This document shows positions 1-11,200 of a stretch of 64,000 bases of DNA, in pieces (position 1 is the stretch's first letter; each line of letters starts with the position of its first letter). Both the position numbers and the translations under genes were made by a program. The notes beneath the pieces are model-generated. The model saw only the letters and a program-made list of their open reading frames with translations, did not search any database and was not told the origin of the DNA. Origin of the DNA: Myoxocephalus aenaeus (taxonomy: Eukaryota > Chordata > Actinopteri > Perciformes > Cottidae); NCBI GenBank assembly GCA_038501785.1, contig JBAMJR010000086.1:1576001-1640000 (forward strand). Reading direction: 5' to 3'.

Positions 1-108
1 CTGCTCACAACAGGTGATGTGGATGACAGATTTCTGGAAAGAGACGTTGCTCTTGTGTTTTTCACGACAGGTGAACTGTCTCTCTCGCTAATGCTTGTGT
101 TCTCGTAG

Positions 109-3100
109 GCCCCTGATGATCGACCCTCAGGGTCAGGCCAACAAGTGGGTGAAGAATTCAGAGAAAGACAACAACCTGAGTGTAATCAAGCTCACGGACG
201 GCGACTACATGAGGACTCTGGAGAACTGCATTCAGTTTGGAACACCGTTGCTGCTGGAAAATGTAGGAGAGGAGCTGGACCCCTCGCTGGAGCCACTGCT
301 GGTCAAACAAACCTTCAAGCAAGGTGCTGGGAATGTGAGATGCATGAAAAAAAACTGATAACTGAAAGAAAAGAAATCTAATTTAAAGAACGTTTCGTTT
401 CACCCAGGCGGTGTGGATTGCATCCGGCTCGGGGAGAGCGTGATCGAGTACTCTTGCGATTTCCGTTTCTACATCACCACTAAGCTGAGGAACCCGCACT
501 ACCTCCCAGAACTGGCCACCAAGGTGTCCCTGCTCAATTTCATGATCACCCCGGAGGGCTTGGAGGACCAGCTGCTGGGGATTGTCGTTGCCAAAGAGAG
601 GTAGCGCCCATGAAACCTTCACGTTGGTTTGCCACTTCAGTGCTTCGCATCGCTTCTGTTTTCCGAGCGTCGTTTTCCGCTTCGTCTCCTTTTTACAGGC
701 CGGAACTGGAAGAGGAGAGGAACGCTCTCATCCTGCAGTCGGCTGCCAATAAGAGGCAGCTGAAGGAGATCGAGGACAAGATCCTGGAGACGCTGGGGTC
801 CTCCGAGGGAAATATCCTGGAGAACGAGAGCGCCATCCAGATTCTGGACTCGGCGAAGATCATGTCCAATGAGATTAGCAAGAAGCAGCAGGTGTGGACA
901 TTGCACGAATAACCCGAGACCCGGATTGCGAGGACGATGAGTCCGATGTGTGGTAATCTAACGTCCGGCTGTTTTTACTCGTTTCACAGATTGCAGAGAC
1001 GACGGAGATCAAGATAGCGGAGTCTAGAGAGGGTTACAGAGACATTGCCAAGCACTCCTCCATCCTGTTCTTCAGCATCGCTGATCTGACCAACATAGAC
1101 CCCATGTACCAGTACTCTCTCAGCTGGTTTGTCAACCTCTACACTAACTCCATACAAGACAGGTGAGCGGTTTGGAGTGTCCCCAAAAAAGGTCACGAAT
1201 CAAGACTTCATGACTGTACCAGCCGTTTAGAAATGATCTCCAACTGTTGTGCATAAACAAAAGCTTGGATATCACACAGGAATCATACGTTTAACAAAGA
1301 GGAGGATTCATGCAGCAACTGACAGCTCAGTTCTTGTCTCAGAGGTCAAAAAGCCAGCAAACCTCTTAACTATGTTTTGAGATACAATTATTAGCTGCCA
1401 TAAACATTCTGAGACAACAGCTGGAAGTGAGAGGGACTTGTAGAGCTACAGATGTGCCCTGCAAAAACCTGAAATCTGCATTTGTGTGCTATAACACCAC
1501 ACATTTTAATTGTGGATATTATGCATATTAAACTCCCCACTGACATCTGACATGAACTTTTAGCATTGGCTTAAATAACGGATCGGAGTTGGTCTGTGTT
1601 CATCTGAAACTTCCCGTGTTTCGCCTTTTATTCTGCAGCAACAAGTCGAAGATCCTGGAGCGGAGGCTTCGATACCTGAACGATCACTTCACCTACAACC
1701 TGTACTGTAACGTCTGCCGCTCTCTGTTTGAGAGGGACAAGCTCCTCTTCTCCTTCGTCCTCTGCTGCAATCTCCTCCTGTAAGTGTTGAGGCCGGAGGG
1801 CGACGGAGGTCGAATTAATTATATTATTAGAATTTGATTTCAGCTTTTAACCACATGCTTAGATTACTATGTGAATGTGTGCGGTCCTCTTCTCTGTCCA
1901 CTCAGTGCTAAAAAGGAGATTGCATACTCTGACTTCATGTTCTTCCTGACGGGAGGAGTGGGGCTGCAGAACACCGTCGCTAACCCCGACCCCAGCTGGC
2001 TTCAGGACAAGAGCTGGGATGAGACCTGCAGAGCCAGCGAACTGTCTGGCCTAAAAGGAATAAAGTAAAAAGCATCACTCACTCAACCCCAAAATTATTT
2101 TTTTAGGACTTCATGTCTGCAACTTCCCTGTCCTGTTGTCGTGAATTCCTTTCGACTAATGGGGTGAATCGATGTATTATTTATTCCACAGAGAGGCTTT
2201 CATCAAAAGCCCAGAAGGCTTTAAATCTATTTATGACAGCAAAGAACCGAGCAACGTTCCTCTGCCCGCTCCGTGGTGTGAACAACTCAATGACCTGCAG
2301 AAGATGATCATTGTTCGCTGTCTCAGGCCGGACAAGATTGTTCCGGCTGTGACTAAATATGTGACTGGCAAGCTGGGGAAGAAATTTGTCCAGCCCCCTC
2401 CCTTTGACCTGAGTAAGAGCTACCTGGACTCCAACTCCACCGTCCCACTCGTGTTTGTGCTGTCTCCGGGAGCTGATCCCATGGCTAGTAAGTCCCTACA
2501 GTTCCACGGATTAACAGTCAAGGTTCCATACAATGCATTAGAAACTAGAAAGATGCACTCTGGCAGGTGTTTCTGCAGCTGTTTTGAGAAACCACGAGAG
2601 GTATGCAGCCATAACTGGTCACCCAAAACATGATGCAATTTGCTGCAGCAGAATGTAAAGTTTGCCGTGGACAGACACAAAGACGCACACTCACTCACAA
2701 CACACTCACTAACAGCATCCCTCCACAGGCTTACTGAAGTTTGCCAGTGACAAGAACATGGGCGGTGCCAAGTTCCAGTCCATCTCTCTGGGGCAGGGCC
2801 AGGGACCCATCGCGGCCAAAATGATATCCACGGCCATGCAGGAGGGGACCTGGGTGTGTTTGCAGAATTGTCACCTGGCCGTTTCCTGGATGTCCAGCTT
2901 GGAGAAAATCTGTGAGGACTTCAGTCCAGCAACTTGCCACCCGGACTTCCGCCTCTGGCTCACAAGCTACCCTTAACCCAAGGTAAAGCTCAACGCACAT
3001 AAATGACCAATGAGACAAAGATGTGTTCCGGTCATAGCTCTGAAGAAACGTCCTCTCTGATATCAGTTCCCAGTGACCATCCTGCAGAACGGGGTGAAGA

Positions 3101-4319
3101 TGACAAACGAGCCTCCAACGGGACTCCGACTCAACCTGCTGCAGTCTTACCTGTCAGATCCCGTTTCGGACTCAACCTTCTTCACGAGCTGCCCCGATAA
3201 AGAGCTGGTGAGGAGAAGAATGATCTTTTATTCATTCCCGAGGTCTCCAAGAAGGACGTCCTCTGACTTGGTTTTCTCCACTAGATTTGGGAGAAGCTCC
3301 TGTATGGACTGTGTTTCTTCCACGCTCTCGTTCAGGAGAGGAAGAAGTTTGGCCCACTGGGCTGGAATATCCCCTACGGCTTCAACGAGTCCGACCTGCG
3401 CATCAGCATCAGACAGCTGCAGGTATTCATTCAGAGTTTCACTGGCCACGTTTCCACGTGACGAGAAGCTAACGATGTGAGTTGTTTTCTTCTTCAGCTG
3501 TTTGTGAATGAATACGACGAGGTGCCCTTCGAGGCCATAACTTACCTGACGGGCGAGTGTAACTACGGCGGCCGCGTGACAGACGACTGGGACAGGCGGC
3601 TCCTGATGACCACCTTGATCGACTTCTACAACCAGGACATCATTGAGAAACCCCGCTACCCTTTCTCGCCGAGCGGCGAATACTTTGCCCCTCCAAAATC
3701 GACCTACGACAACTACGTTGTATTCATCAAGGTAACTGAGATAAATATGTATTTGTATTCTTTTCCCCTCCGTAATGACTTCCAGCTGATTGACATGATC
3801 TCTGTTGCGCTCCAGGAGCTTCCGTTGAGCCAGCATCCCGAGGTGTTTGGGATGCATGAAAACGTAGACATTTCTAAAGATCTCCAGCAGACAAAGCTGA
3901 TGTTTGATTCGCTGCTGCTCACCCAGGGAGGAGGGGCTAAAGGAGGGGCAAGCTCCGGGAGTGACAACGCGCTGTTCGACATCGCGAATGACATCCTTAA
4001 TGAGGTACAAACTAATCAAACCTCCTCATCATTTGTGCATCTTTTCATGGGAAATACCTTCCAATAAAGTGCCACATTTCTGTCGGTGTTTCCTTGACAT
4101 TGATTGTAATATTCATGCACACTTGCTTACTTCCCTCCCCGCAGCTTCCAGCTAATTTCGACACAGAAGCAACGCTCTTGAAGTTCCCGGTGCTCTACGA
4201 GGAGAGCATGAACACTGTGCTCGTCCAAGAGATGGAGCGCTACAACACGTATGGACGAGCGGCTCCGTGCGGACATTTAAGAAACACAGCGCATCATCAC
4301 CTGGATGATTTAACTGCTG

Positions 4320-4362
<43 letters not shown>

Positions 4363-6778
4363 GCTGTGCACTACGATCCGTGTGAGCCTGCAGAATCTGT
4401 TGAAGGCCATCAAGGGTTTGGTGGTGATGGATGCCGAGCTGGAGGCCGTCGCGGGCAGTTTGATAGTGGGAAAGGTCCCAGAGAAATGGGCCAAGTGCTC
4501 TTACCCCAGCCTCAAGCCTTTGGGCAGCTACATTGCTGACTTTCTCTCAAGGCTCAAGTTTTTGCAGGTGAGAGTGCTTAAAAAAAAAGACAATTTACAT
4601 GAGCAGGATTACTTTTTTTTATACTTGATAATTTATTTAGGCGTTTTTACAATTTAACAAACAACAACCTTCAAAAGCAAGAAGGAATATAAGGAATTAA
4701 CCATGCATCTGGCCAAGTGGGCCTTAAGGAAGAAAACAAATACAATTATTTAGCAAGTAAATAAGTGAAAATAAGTGAAAATAAGAAACAAAGCAATCAA
4801 ACAACCATGCAACACTTCAAAGGCATCGTCCGTCAATCGTGTCAACCATAAATTCATTCCAACATACAGGTATATTATACATTTTTATATTCAAAGAGTT
4901 ATATTCACTGGGTTTCATTACCTTAGTTTTAAACATATGTATGGGGTTGCATCTTGGTGAAACTTAGTGCTTGTCTTTTTAAGAGATACAGAGGTTCTCG
5001 AGCCAACAAAGTCCAGAAACCTATGAGGTTAGGGAGGGCGAGTCATCTTGTCCATTTCCTTAATTTGACATATATTTTGTCCATTTTGTCCATCTAGCCA
5101 TGTATATGTCCTTTCTCAGTCTCAGAAGGAAGGTCATTCTTTCCATTTCGTGGATTTCTTTAATTATTTCAGTCCAGTTTTCTGTTGAGGGTGGGTCGGT
5201 TTGTAACCAGTTACGAGTGATGATGAGCAGGATTACATGGGATTACATCACTGTTTGTTTCCGTGCCTCGTAGGATTGGTGCGACACCAGGAAACCCAAC
5301 GTGTTCTGGCTGTCTGGGTTCTTCTTCACCCAGGCCTTCCTCACTGGGGCCATGCAGAACTACGCCAGGAAGTACCGCATCCCCATCGACCTGCTCGTCT
5401 TCGATTTTCAGGTCAAAAGATGCACGCTTTGTGTTCCCTCTGTCTCCACCTGAAAGATATGCTCACGACCCTCAAAGTAAACTGATCTGTGGTTGTGTTC
5501 TCGTGTTCTCATCTCGCAGGTTCTTGCTATTGACGAGTCGGACGCAGCGCCTGAAGACGGCGTTTACGTTAACGGGTTGTTTCTGGATGGAGCTCGATGG
5601 GACGTAGGAAGGTAGATGTTCATACGTAATAAAATAATTATACACCGTGATAGTGAAGACTTGATAAAAACCTTATATTGTTTGTCTGCCTATCAGTGGA
5701 GTTCTGGCTGAGCAGAACCCCAAAGTCCTGTTTGACGTGATGCCAATCATTTGGATAAAACCCGGTAAGTAAATACTTTGCTGTCAAAATGTACATCAGA
5801 GGAGATGTTCATGTTTCGAGGAGTCTATTTCAAACACATTATTGTCCACTTGTACTATCTTATACCTTCACATGTTTTCATGTTTTCCATCCGTTCATCT
5901 CGTAATCTCTGAAACACCTGGAGGGGAATTTCTTAACATTTAGAACAGACGTCCACCCGGACCAGAGACGGTATTTAAGTAGTGGCCGTAGTCATTGTGA
6001 CATCACCCGTTGCCATCTTGGAATACAGCCGTCACCATGTTGGCTTTTTTTGCATGAATGGAAGTGACCACATTTGAAATTTGGAGTAGGGACTTAAAGA
6101 CGACGTATGCACCTCTGGTAGCTGCAGCGTCCTGTCAATCACAGTAAGCCCCGCCTTAAAGCATCCCCTGCTTTATGGTCTGTTTGACTCTAAATGACCA
6201 TAATTTACTAAATGAACATCATGCTGTATTGAAGAAGACTTGAAACTAGAGATTGAGACATAAACTCATGTTTACAATGTTTACTGAGGGAATACATCAA
6301 GAGAAGTAGAGTCATTTATATAGACTTCTATACAACCAGAGGAGTCGCCCCCTGGTGGTCAGGAGAGAGAATGCAGCTTTAACACATGAAGCATAGACTT
6401 CTATACAACCAGAGGAGTCGCCCCCTGGTGGACACTTCTGCATCGACTTCACTCAGCAGAACCGCAGGTTGACGCCTGCCCTGGACTCAAGAATAAATGT
6501 AATATATTTTGTTGGACAAGCGAGCCACCACGAGGTGAAAGTTCTAGTTTCCTGACTCCTGCTTCGTCTCTTCTCTCCCTGCAGCTGAAAAGAAGATCAT
6601 GGATGAGGCTCAGCAGCTGTACAACTGCCCTGTCTACAAGACCAGCGAGAGGAAGGGCACCCTCTCCACCACAGGCCACTCCACTAACTTTGTCATTTCC
6701 ATGGTGTTGCCCACTAGCCGGCGGTCTCAGCACTGGATAAAGCGCGGCGTCGCCATGCTCTGCCAGCTGGACGACTGA
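109..6778 (+). CDS. dnah12: Axonemal inner-arm dynein heavy chain, C-terminal part (dnah12-like), 5' partial, with an in-frame stop
   Basis: This is the motor end of a dynein heavy chain, an ATP-driven microtubule motor of the ciliary inner arm. Eighteen exons were placed at AG/GT borders: 109-323, 408-600, 699-891, 990-1162, 1639-1779, 1906-2064, 2192-2487, 2729-2982, 3067-3207, 3285-3422, 3498-3731, 3816-4004, 4145-4248, 4363-4567, 5274-5411, 5520-5611, 5697-5764 and 6585-6778. Joined, they give 1041 codons plus a stop. The protein starts in AAA5 (PLMIDPQGQANKW), passes the AAA6 segment FVLSPGADPMA and the conserved TGECNYGGRVTDDWDRR, and ends RHWIKRGVA-like ...LCQLDD, the usual family end. 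DNAH3, 7 and 12 are close paralogues; DNAH12 was chosen because asb14 follows, as in human. The gene continues left of the window. One codon, TAA at 2974-2976, replaces the serine expected in WLTSYPSPKFPVTILQNG and would remove the last 503 residues. All other exons are open. Confidence 0.87.
2974..2976 (+). other. dnah12: In-frame TAA (expected Ser codon) in dnah12
   Basis: Within exon 2729-2982 the reading is ...L-T-S-Y-P-stop-P-K, followed by a standard donor (aag|gtaaag) and an in-frame next exon starting FPVTILQNG. Family members have SYPSPKFPV here, so a single TCA-to-TAA change explains it. No alternative donor just upstream would skip the codon. Ten coding exon junctions follow, so a transcript carrying it should be a nonsense-mediated decay target. 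A sequencing error is equally possible. Confidence 0.85.
4322..4362 (+). repeat. (CT)n microsatellite serving as the polypyrimidine tract of a dnah12 acceptor
   Basis: An uninterrupted run of about 19 CT units ends directly in the AG of the 3' splice site; the exon starts at 4363. Nothing separates the repeat from the acceptor dinucleotide. Confidence 0.9.
4599..5236 (-). mobile_element. 5'-truncated L1-clade LINE in a dnah12 intron with 14-bp target-site duplication
   Basis: The 14-mer ATGAGCAGGATTAC occurs at 4599-4612 and again at 5223-5236, bracketing a 610-bp insert. The insert begins (+ strand) with a T run, which is a poly(A) tail on the minus strand. Minus-strand translation from 5221 to a TAA at 5062-5060 reads ITRNWLQTDPPSTENW, then a stretch with EIIKEIHEMERMTFLLRLRK and W-T-K-W-T-K-Y. 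This matches the usual C-terminal end of L1-type ORF2 (E-I-x-x-M-E-x-x-T). Only the last ~54 codons and the 3' UTR are present, so it is a dead-on-arrival copy. L1 clade is likely; the subfamily is unknown. Confidence 0.82.
5940..6445 (+). repeat. Dispersed repeat family R1, copy 1 (dnah12 last intron)
   Basis: This segment shares long stretches with 53965-54620 (+) and 55033-55560 (inverted). Shared parts include a tract around 'gtgacatcacccgttg', a 'tgtcaatcacagtaag' block, and a 3' module beginning 'acttctatacaaccagagg' that occurs twice here. The module contains a CTCF-core-like motif on the minus strand (6346-6358 and 6419-6431). No protein coding was seen. The class is uncertain (SINE-like or non-autonomous DNA element). 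Confidence 0.7.
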
Positions 6779-6878
6779 AATCTGAAAACATTTAAGACTC
6801 GAGCACCTTTACTGTGATGGTTTCAACACTGTGATGCTTTTTTATTATTATTCTCTGTCCATTCACAATGCAAAAAAT

Positions 6879-6884
6879 ATTAAA
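6879..6884 (+). promoter_or_regulatory. Polyadenylation signal ATTAAA of dnah12
   Basis: The common variant hexamer lies 101 nt after the dnah12 stop and is followed by a TG-rich stretch (tgtgtgtgatc), as expected for a cleavage site near 6895-6910. Confidence 0.55.
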
Positions 6885-6909
6885 CATGACAACTGTGTGT
6901 GATCACATA

Positions 6910-7840
6910 CGCGTTTCAAAGCTATGGGGCGTGTTTGTGGATAGTTTTGAGAGTTATAGAGGTGCACGATGAGCTTTTCAGTTCAAATGCCAACAAAATA
7001 CAAAACTAGACCGACATAAACTAGATCTGACATAATTTCCACGATAAAACAAACAAAATGTGCCTCAGACGCACCATGGCATTTCAATAGAAAACTATGA
7101 GAACATATACCTTTTAATCCAAAGCAGGTTCTGAGGTGGTTCCAAAACAAGCACAAAAAAAAGAAACAAATGGTTTTTTATTACATTTAACAAGCCTTAG
7201 AAACATGCAGCCTTTTATTTCGCACATGTTTTCCGTACTTTGAGCTGTTGGTCTACAGCGCACGTACAGTAAATATCAACGCTCCACTTGTACCGTTTAA
7301 GTTTTTTACACCAGTCAACAAGAATAATGTTCTGGCACCGCGCCGGGCGAGCGTGTAAAACATTGCTGCTGGAACACATTCGCAGTCATCGACGTGGCCG
7401 CAAGCCAAATGTGGAAAAGCAGCAAAAGCTTTCAAAAAATGAAAAACAGATGGCTTTTAATGAAAACCAGGAAGAAGAAGAAGAAGAAGAAGAAGAAGAA
7501 GAAGAAGAAGAAGAAGAAGAAGAAGAAGAAGAAGAAGAAGAAGAAGAAAAAAAAGACGTTTTATGTTAAAAACTTGATAATCTTGCGTGTCCGCTGCTGC
7601 TTTTCAATAAAAAAACATCCAGAGGCCGTGGTCCCTTTTCCCAGTGCCAGCATGTCTGTCTTGGCTGCTCACTGGGAGCTGATAATGTGCTATTCATTTC
7701 TCAAACATTTCCCATGAATTATCTCTTAAACTCCCAATGGATATGTAAACAAGGGCCTCATGTGTTAGCAGTGATTGTGCACATCTAAATGGTGGCCGTC
7801 GCTCAGTGGGTCAAAGAGACATGGAGGTGTCGGCTGGGAC
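6910..7840. other. dnah12-asb14 spacer
   Basis: No gene was found here. The spacer is AT-rich and contains the (GAA)n array at 7471-7552 and little else recognisable. Open frames across the GAA array are only poly-Glu or poly-Lys translations of the repeat. Confidence 0.7.
7471..7552 (+). repeat. (GAA)n trinucleotide microsatellite
   Basis: About 26 GAA units in a row end in an A run. It is a purine-only tract (polypurine/polypyrimidine, triplex-prone). Confidence 0.95.
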
Positions 7841-7849
7841 GACCTCGTG

Positions 7850-7944
7850 ATCTGATATTTATAGTGGGAGGGATATAAATAGCTGCAGCATGCTGGCTCG
7901 GCTGTTGTAAGAGCCACCGAAGGCGCACAGCCATTTCACTGAAG
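7850..7944 (+). promoter_or_regulatory. Candidate asb14 promoter and non-coding first exon
   Basis: A TATA box (TATAAA, 7874-7879) sits just after an AT-rich motif 'atatttatag' (7854-7863) that matches the MEF2 consensus YTAWWWWTAR at nine of ten positions. A transcription start about 30 nt below TATA would give a short leader ending at a good donor (ctgaag|gtaaac, GT at 7945). The next acceptor (ttcag, exon from 8272) lies 25 nt above the asb14 ATG. TATA plus a MEF2-like site would suit a muscle gene. This is inferred from motifs only. Confidence 0.5.
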
Positions 7945-8296
7945 GTAAACACCGGACGGTTCATAAATAATGCCTCTACAGGAGGAAAAAACCCACAGAT
8001 TTGATTACTGAGGAGTTTGCCGTGTGGACAATCTGCTTAAAATTGATATCTAGGAAATGCTTGCAATCGTTTGGCGCTGGTTTTGGCCTCATTGTAAACT
8101 CTCTGCACGAGGCACACGGCCTTAAAGAGCTACACGGGACACAATGGGGACCGCTCATTGGGATCATAGGTTCAGAATCTTGAGTGTGTTTTTATGCACT
8201 TTTGACATCTAATGCTTCGCTGCACTGCGGTCTTGAGGGCTGCCATATTTAATGTTGTTGTTTACCTTCAGAGCGAAACCCTCTCTGGACTAACAG

Positions 8297-11200
8297 ATGA
8301 ACAAGGAGACGGAAGATGACTTTTATCAATCGGAGGACGACCTGGACGAAGACGAGGCGACGCAATACATCATCGAACAAAGTCTGATCGAGTATAGAAA
8401 GCTCAAAGGATTGAATCCAAGGTCCGTCTCCAACCGCCGCGCGTGGTTTTAAACCGTTCTCGCCCACCTCCCGTTGAACACTTTGAACTTCTCTCCGTAG
8501 CGATCGGACACCCGGCGAAGACCCTGACGAGATCTTCAAAGCGATCAAGGAGGGTAATTTATATCTAGTTATTCAGATTATCGATCCACCTTGCCAGAAG
8601 TTCTGATGCAATGTGCCGTCCTCGTGTTTAGGGGACGAAGAGGCGTTGATGAGACTGGCGGTGCAAGCGGAGACTCTGTCCAGAGTCGATGAGCGAGGAT
8701 GGATCCCGCTGCACGAGGCCTCGGCGCACGACAGCAAGAGGATCCTGGAGATCATCTTCTCAGGTAGTGGAGGTTATGACTGGAATTTGTGGCTCTTTTT
8801 TTAAATGTTTTTGTTATTCTGGCATGTTGAGTTGGTTGTCTTGTGCTCCAGCATCACCCCCGGGTGCAGCCCAGTGTCGCACTCTGAAGGGTGAGACGCC
8901 GCTGTTCCTGTCTGTGGTTCACGGACTCAGACAGAACGCTACTTTCCTGTTGCAGAACGCTTGTAGCCCGGATCTCCAGAACGACGAGCAGGATTCTCCT
9001 TTAGTGGCAGGTCTGAATGCACAATCGTACAGGCACAAAGAGATATTTGCTTTTTTTGTTGTTGTTTTTAATCTCCGTTTGCTTATTTCTCAGCTATTCT
9101 GAACGACCAGTACGACTTGGCCACGCTGCTGCTGCGCTACGGGGCCGGGGTCGACCAAACGGGGCCCCTGAACAGGACCGCTCTGCACGAGTCCGCCTTT
9201 TTAGGCCTGGAGAACTTTGTGTATCTGCTCCTGGACTCTGGCGCCGACCCAAACGCATGTGACGTCAAACAGAAGACTCCACTGGCTCTGGCGGCGCAGA
9301 ACGGACACCTGAACGTGGCGGAGGTCCTGTTAGAAAAAGGTATGAAGTGGAAGACGAGGGGACTTAACCTCCGCTGTGGATATTAAACATATCCGGGTTT
9401 GATTACATATTTATTTTATCTGACAATGTATATGCAATAGTGGAGGATAAAATCAATTTCAGAAAAAGTTGTCAATTTGTTTATATGCTGCTTTTATTTT
9501 ATGATTGTTATTATTTAATATGATTCAAATTATATTATTTAATATTATTAAAATAGTTTTAAAACATTATTTTACATTATTAAAACAATATAACAATATA
9601 ATTATTAGGATTGAAGAAGACGAAAGAAAGGGCTACGGACGCGCTGACTTGATTTAAACTTTGATATCAATCGATATTTATTTTAACAAAAGATAGAAAA
9701 GGATGTACCAGTTACAAATGCAACTTCAAAAGTAAGAAAACTGAGAATGTAGGAGAATAGAGGCTCTACTGAAAGTGCGGAGAAAGTCATTAACTCAACT
9801 ACACCTATTGCTACGACTCTTCACCTAACACGGCAAAATATATCTAACCTCTTGACCCCACTTACAAGGATGCTGAGGGGAAATGGGCTTTCTCTAAGCC
9901 GCCACTTCTTCTGCTCCTTTTTTCAACTTCTCCTTTTTGACACTCCAGTTTTTTACAAACCTCGGTCTCGCCCAAGTTCCCAGTTTGATTTTTTTTTTTA
10001 ATCACATGATGTTACAACGTATTAATGAACACAGGACGTCCTGATTGTCCATTTGAACTTAATACAGACATGAGATTACAATTCTTCTTGATTCATAATA
10101 CATTTTGCCAAGCCTTGATCATATGGTAAGAGCATAACCTAAATATATTATACTCTTACGCAAGGTGGATAAAAGATCTCTAATAAACACCTTTTATCCC
10201 AAAACCTGAGCATCACTATGTCATATTGAAATAAACACGTAACAAAATTAATCTCTAGCAGAATCTCCCAAAACCATCTGCTTCATTTGCTTATCTTAAT
10301 TTCGCAATTCTCTTCCGGAGATAAAACTGTGCGTCGTGCATATCTAGCCACGCAAACACATCTTACATCCAGCCAGCCTTCACACAGGAACTGCAGCAGG
10401 TTTGACCTAAATGAAACTAACGAAGGGTTGACCCAAACAAGGTATTTAGTATTTCTTCATCTAGAATTTTTTTTTTTACTTCCAATGTTAAGGCTGCAAC
10501 GAACGAGCCTCTCGTTGATGAGACATTCACATAAAACTGCAGGTTGTCCAACAGTTCTTATTGTATTGATTGTTTTTATTGTTTCATTTGTTTTATCAGT
10601 TTATAAATTGGACCTTAGCTTCTCTTGCTGTTGTTATATTAACATCTCTTTCGCTTTGACTTGTCTATAAAGTGATTATCATTCACATTTCATCTCTCCA
10701 TACTGTTTTCCAGGTCTGGAAATCCCCCATGCACATTCCAATAGTCAGCCTGTATGTATTGATTTTGCAGGAGCCCGTGTGTGGCGTGACTCAGAGTCCG
10801 GTAGTATCTTGTTCGATGCGGCAGCATCAGGAAACCCGGACGTGATCTCCTTGCTGCTGGACCACGGAGCCGATCCCAACCTGTCTCTGTACAGCGGGCA
10901 CCTGCCGCTCCACCGCGTGGCCTACCATGGACACATACTGTGAGGAATATATATATATATATAAATATATATCGATGTCAGAACATCTTGCTCTCTCCCC
11001 TACTTTCCCAAACAGAGTCTGAACCCCGCTGTTGTGTCCTCCAGGGCCCTGGAGCACCTCATCCCGGTCACCAAGATGGATGCCGTGAAGGAGAGCGGGA
11101 TGAGTCCTCTCCACTCGGCCGCCGCGGGGGGACACGCCCATTGCGTGGAGACGCTCCTCAAAGCCGGCTACGATCCCAACTTCATGCTGCACCCGCGGGT

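Noticed and set aside
3228..4019. Minus-strand 263-codon frame opposite dnah12 exons
   Set aside because: It crosses three dynein exons and their introns; the dynein reading is unmistakable on the + strand.
7288..7717. Poly-Glu and poly-Lys frames
   Set aside because: They are translations of the (GAA)n microsatellite only.
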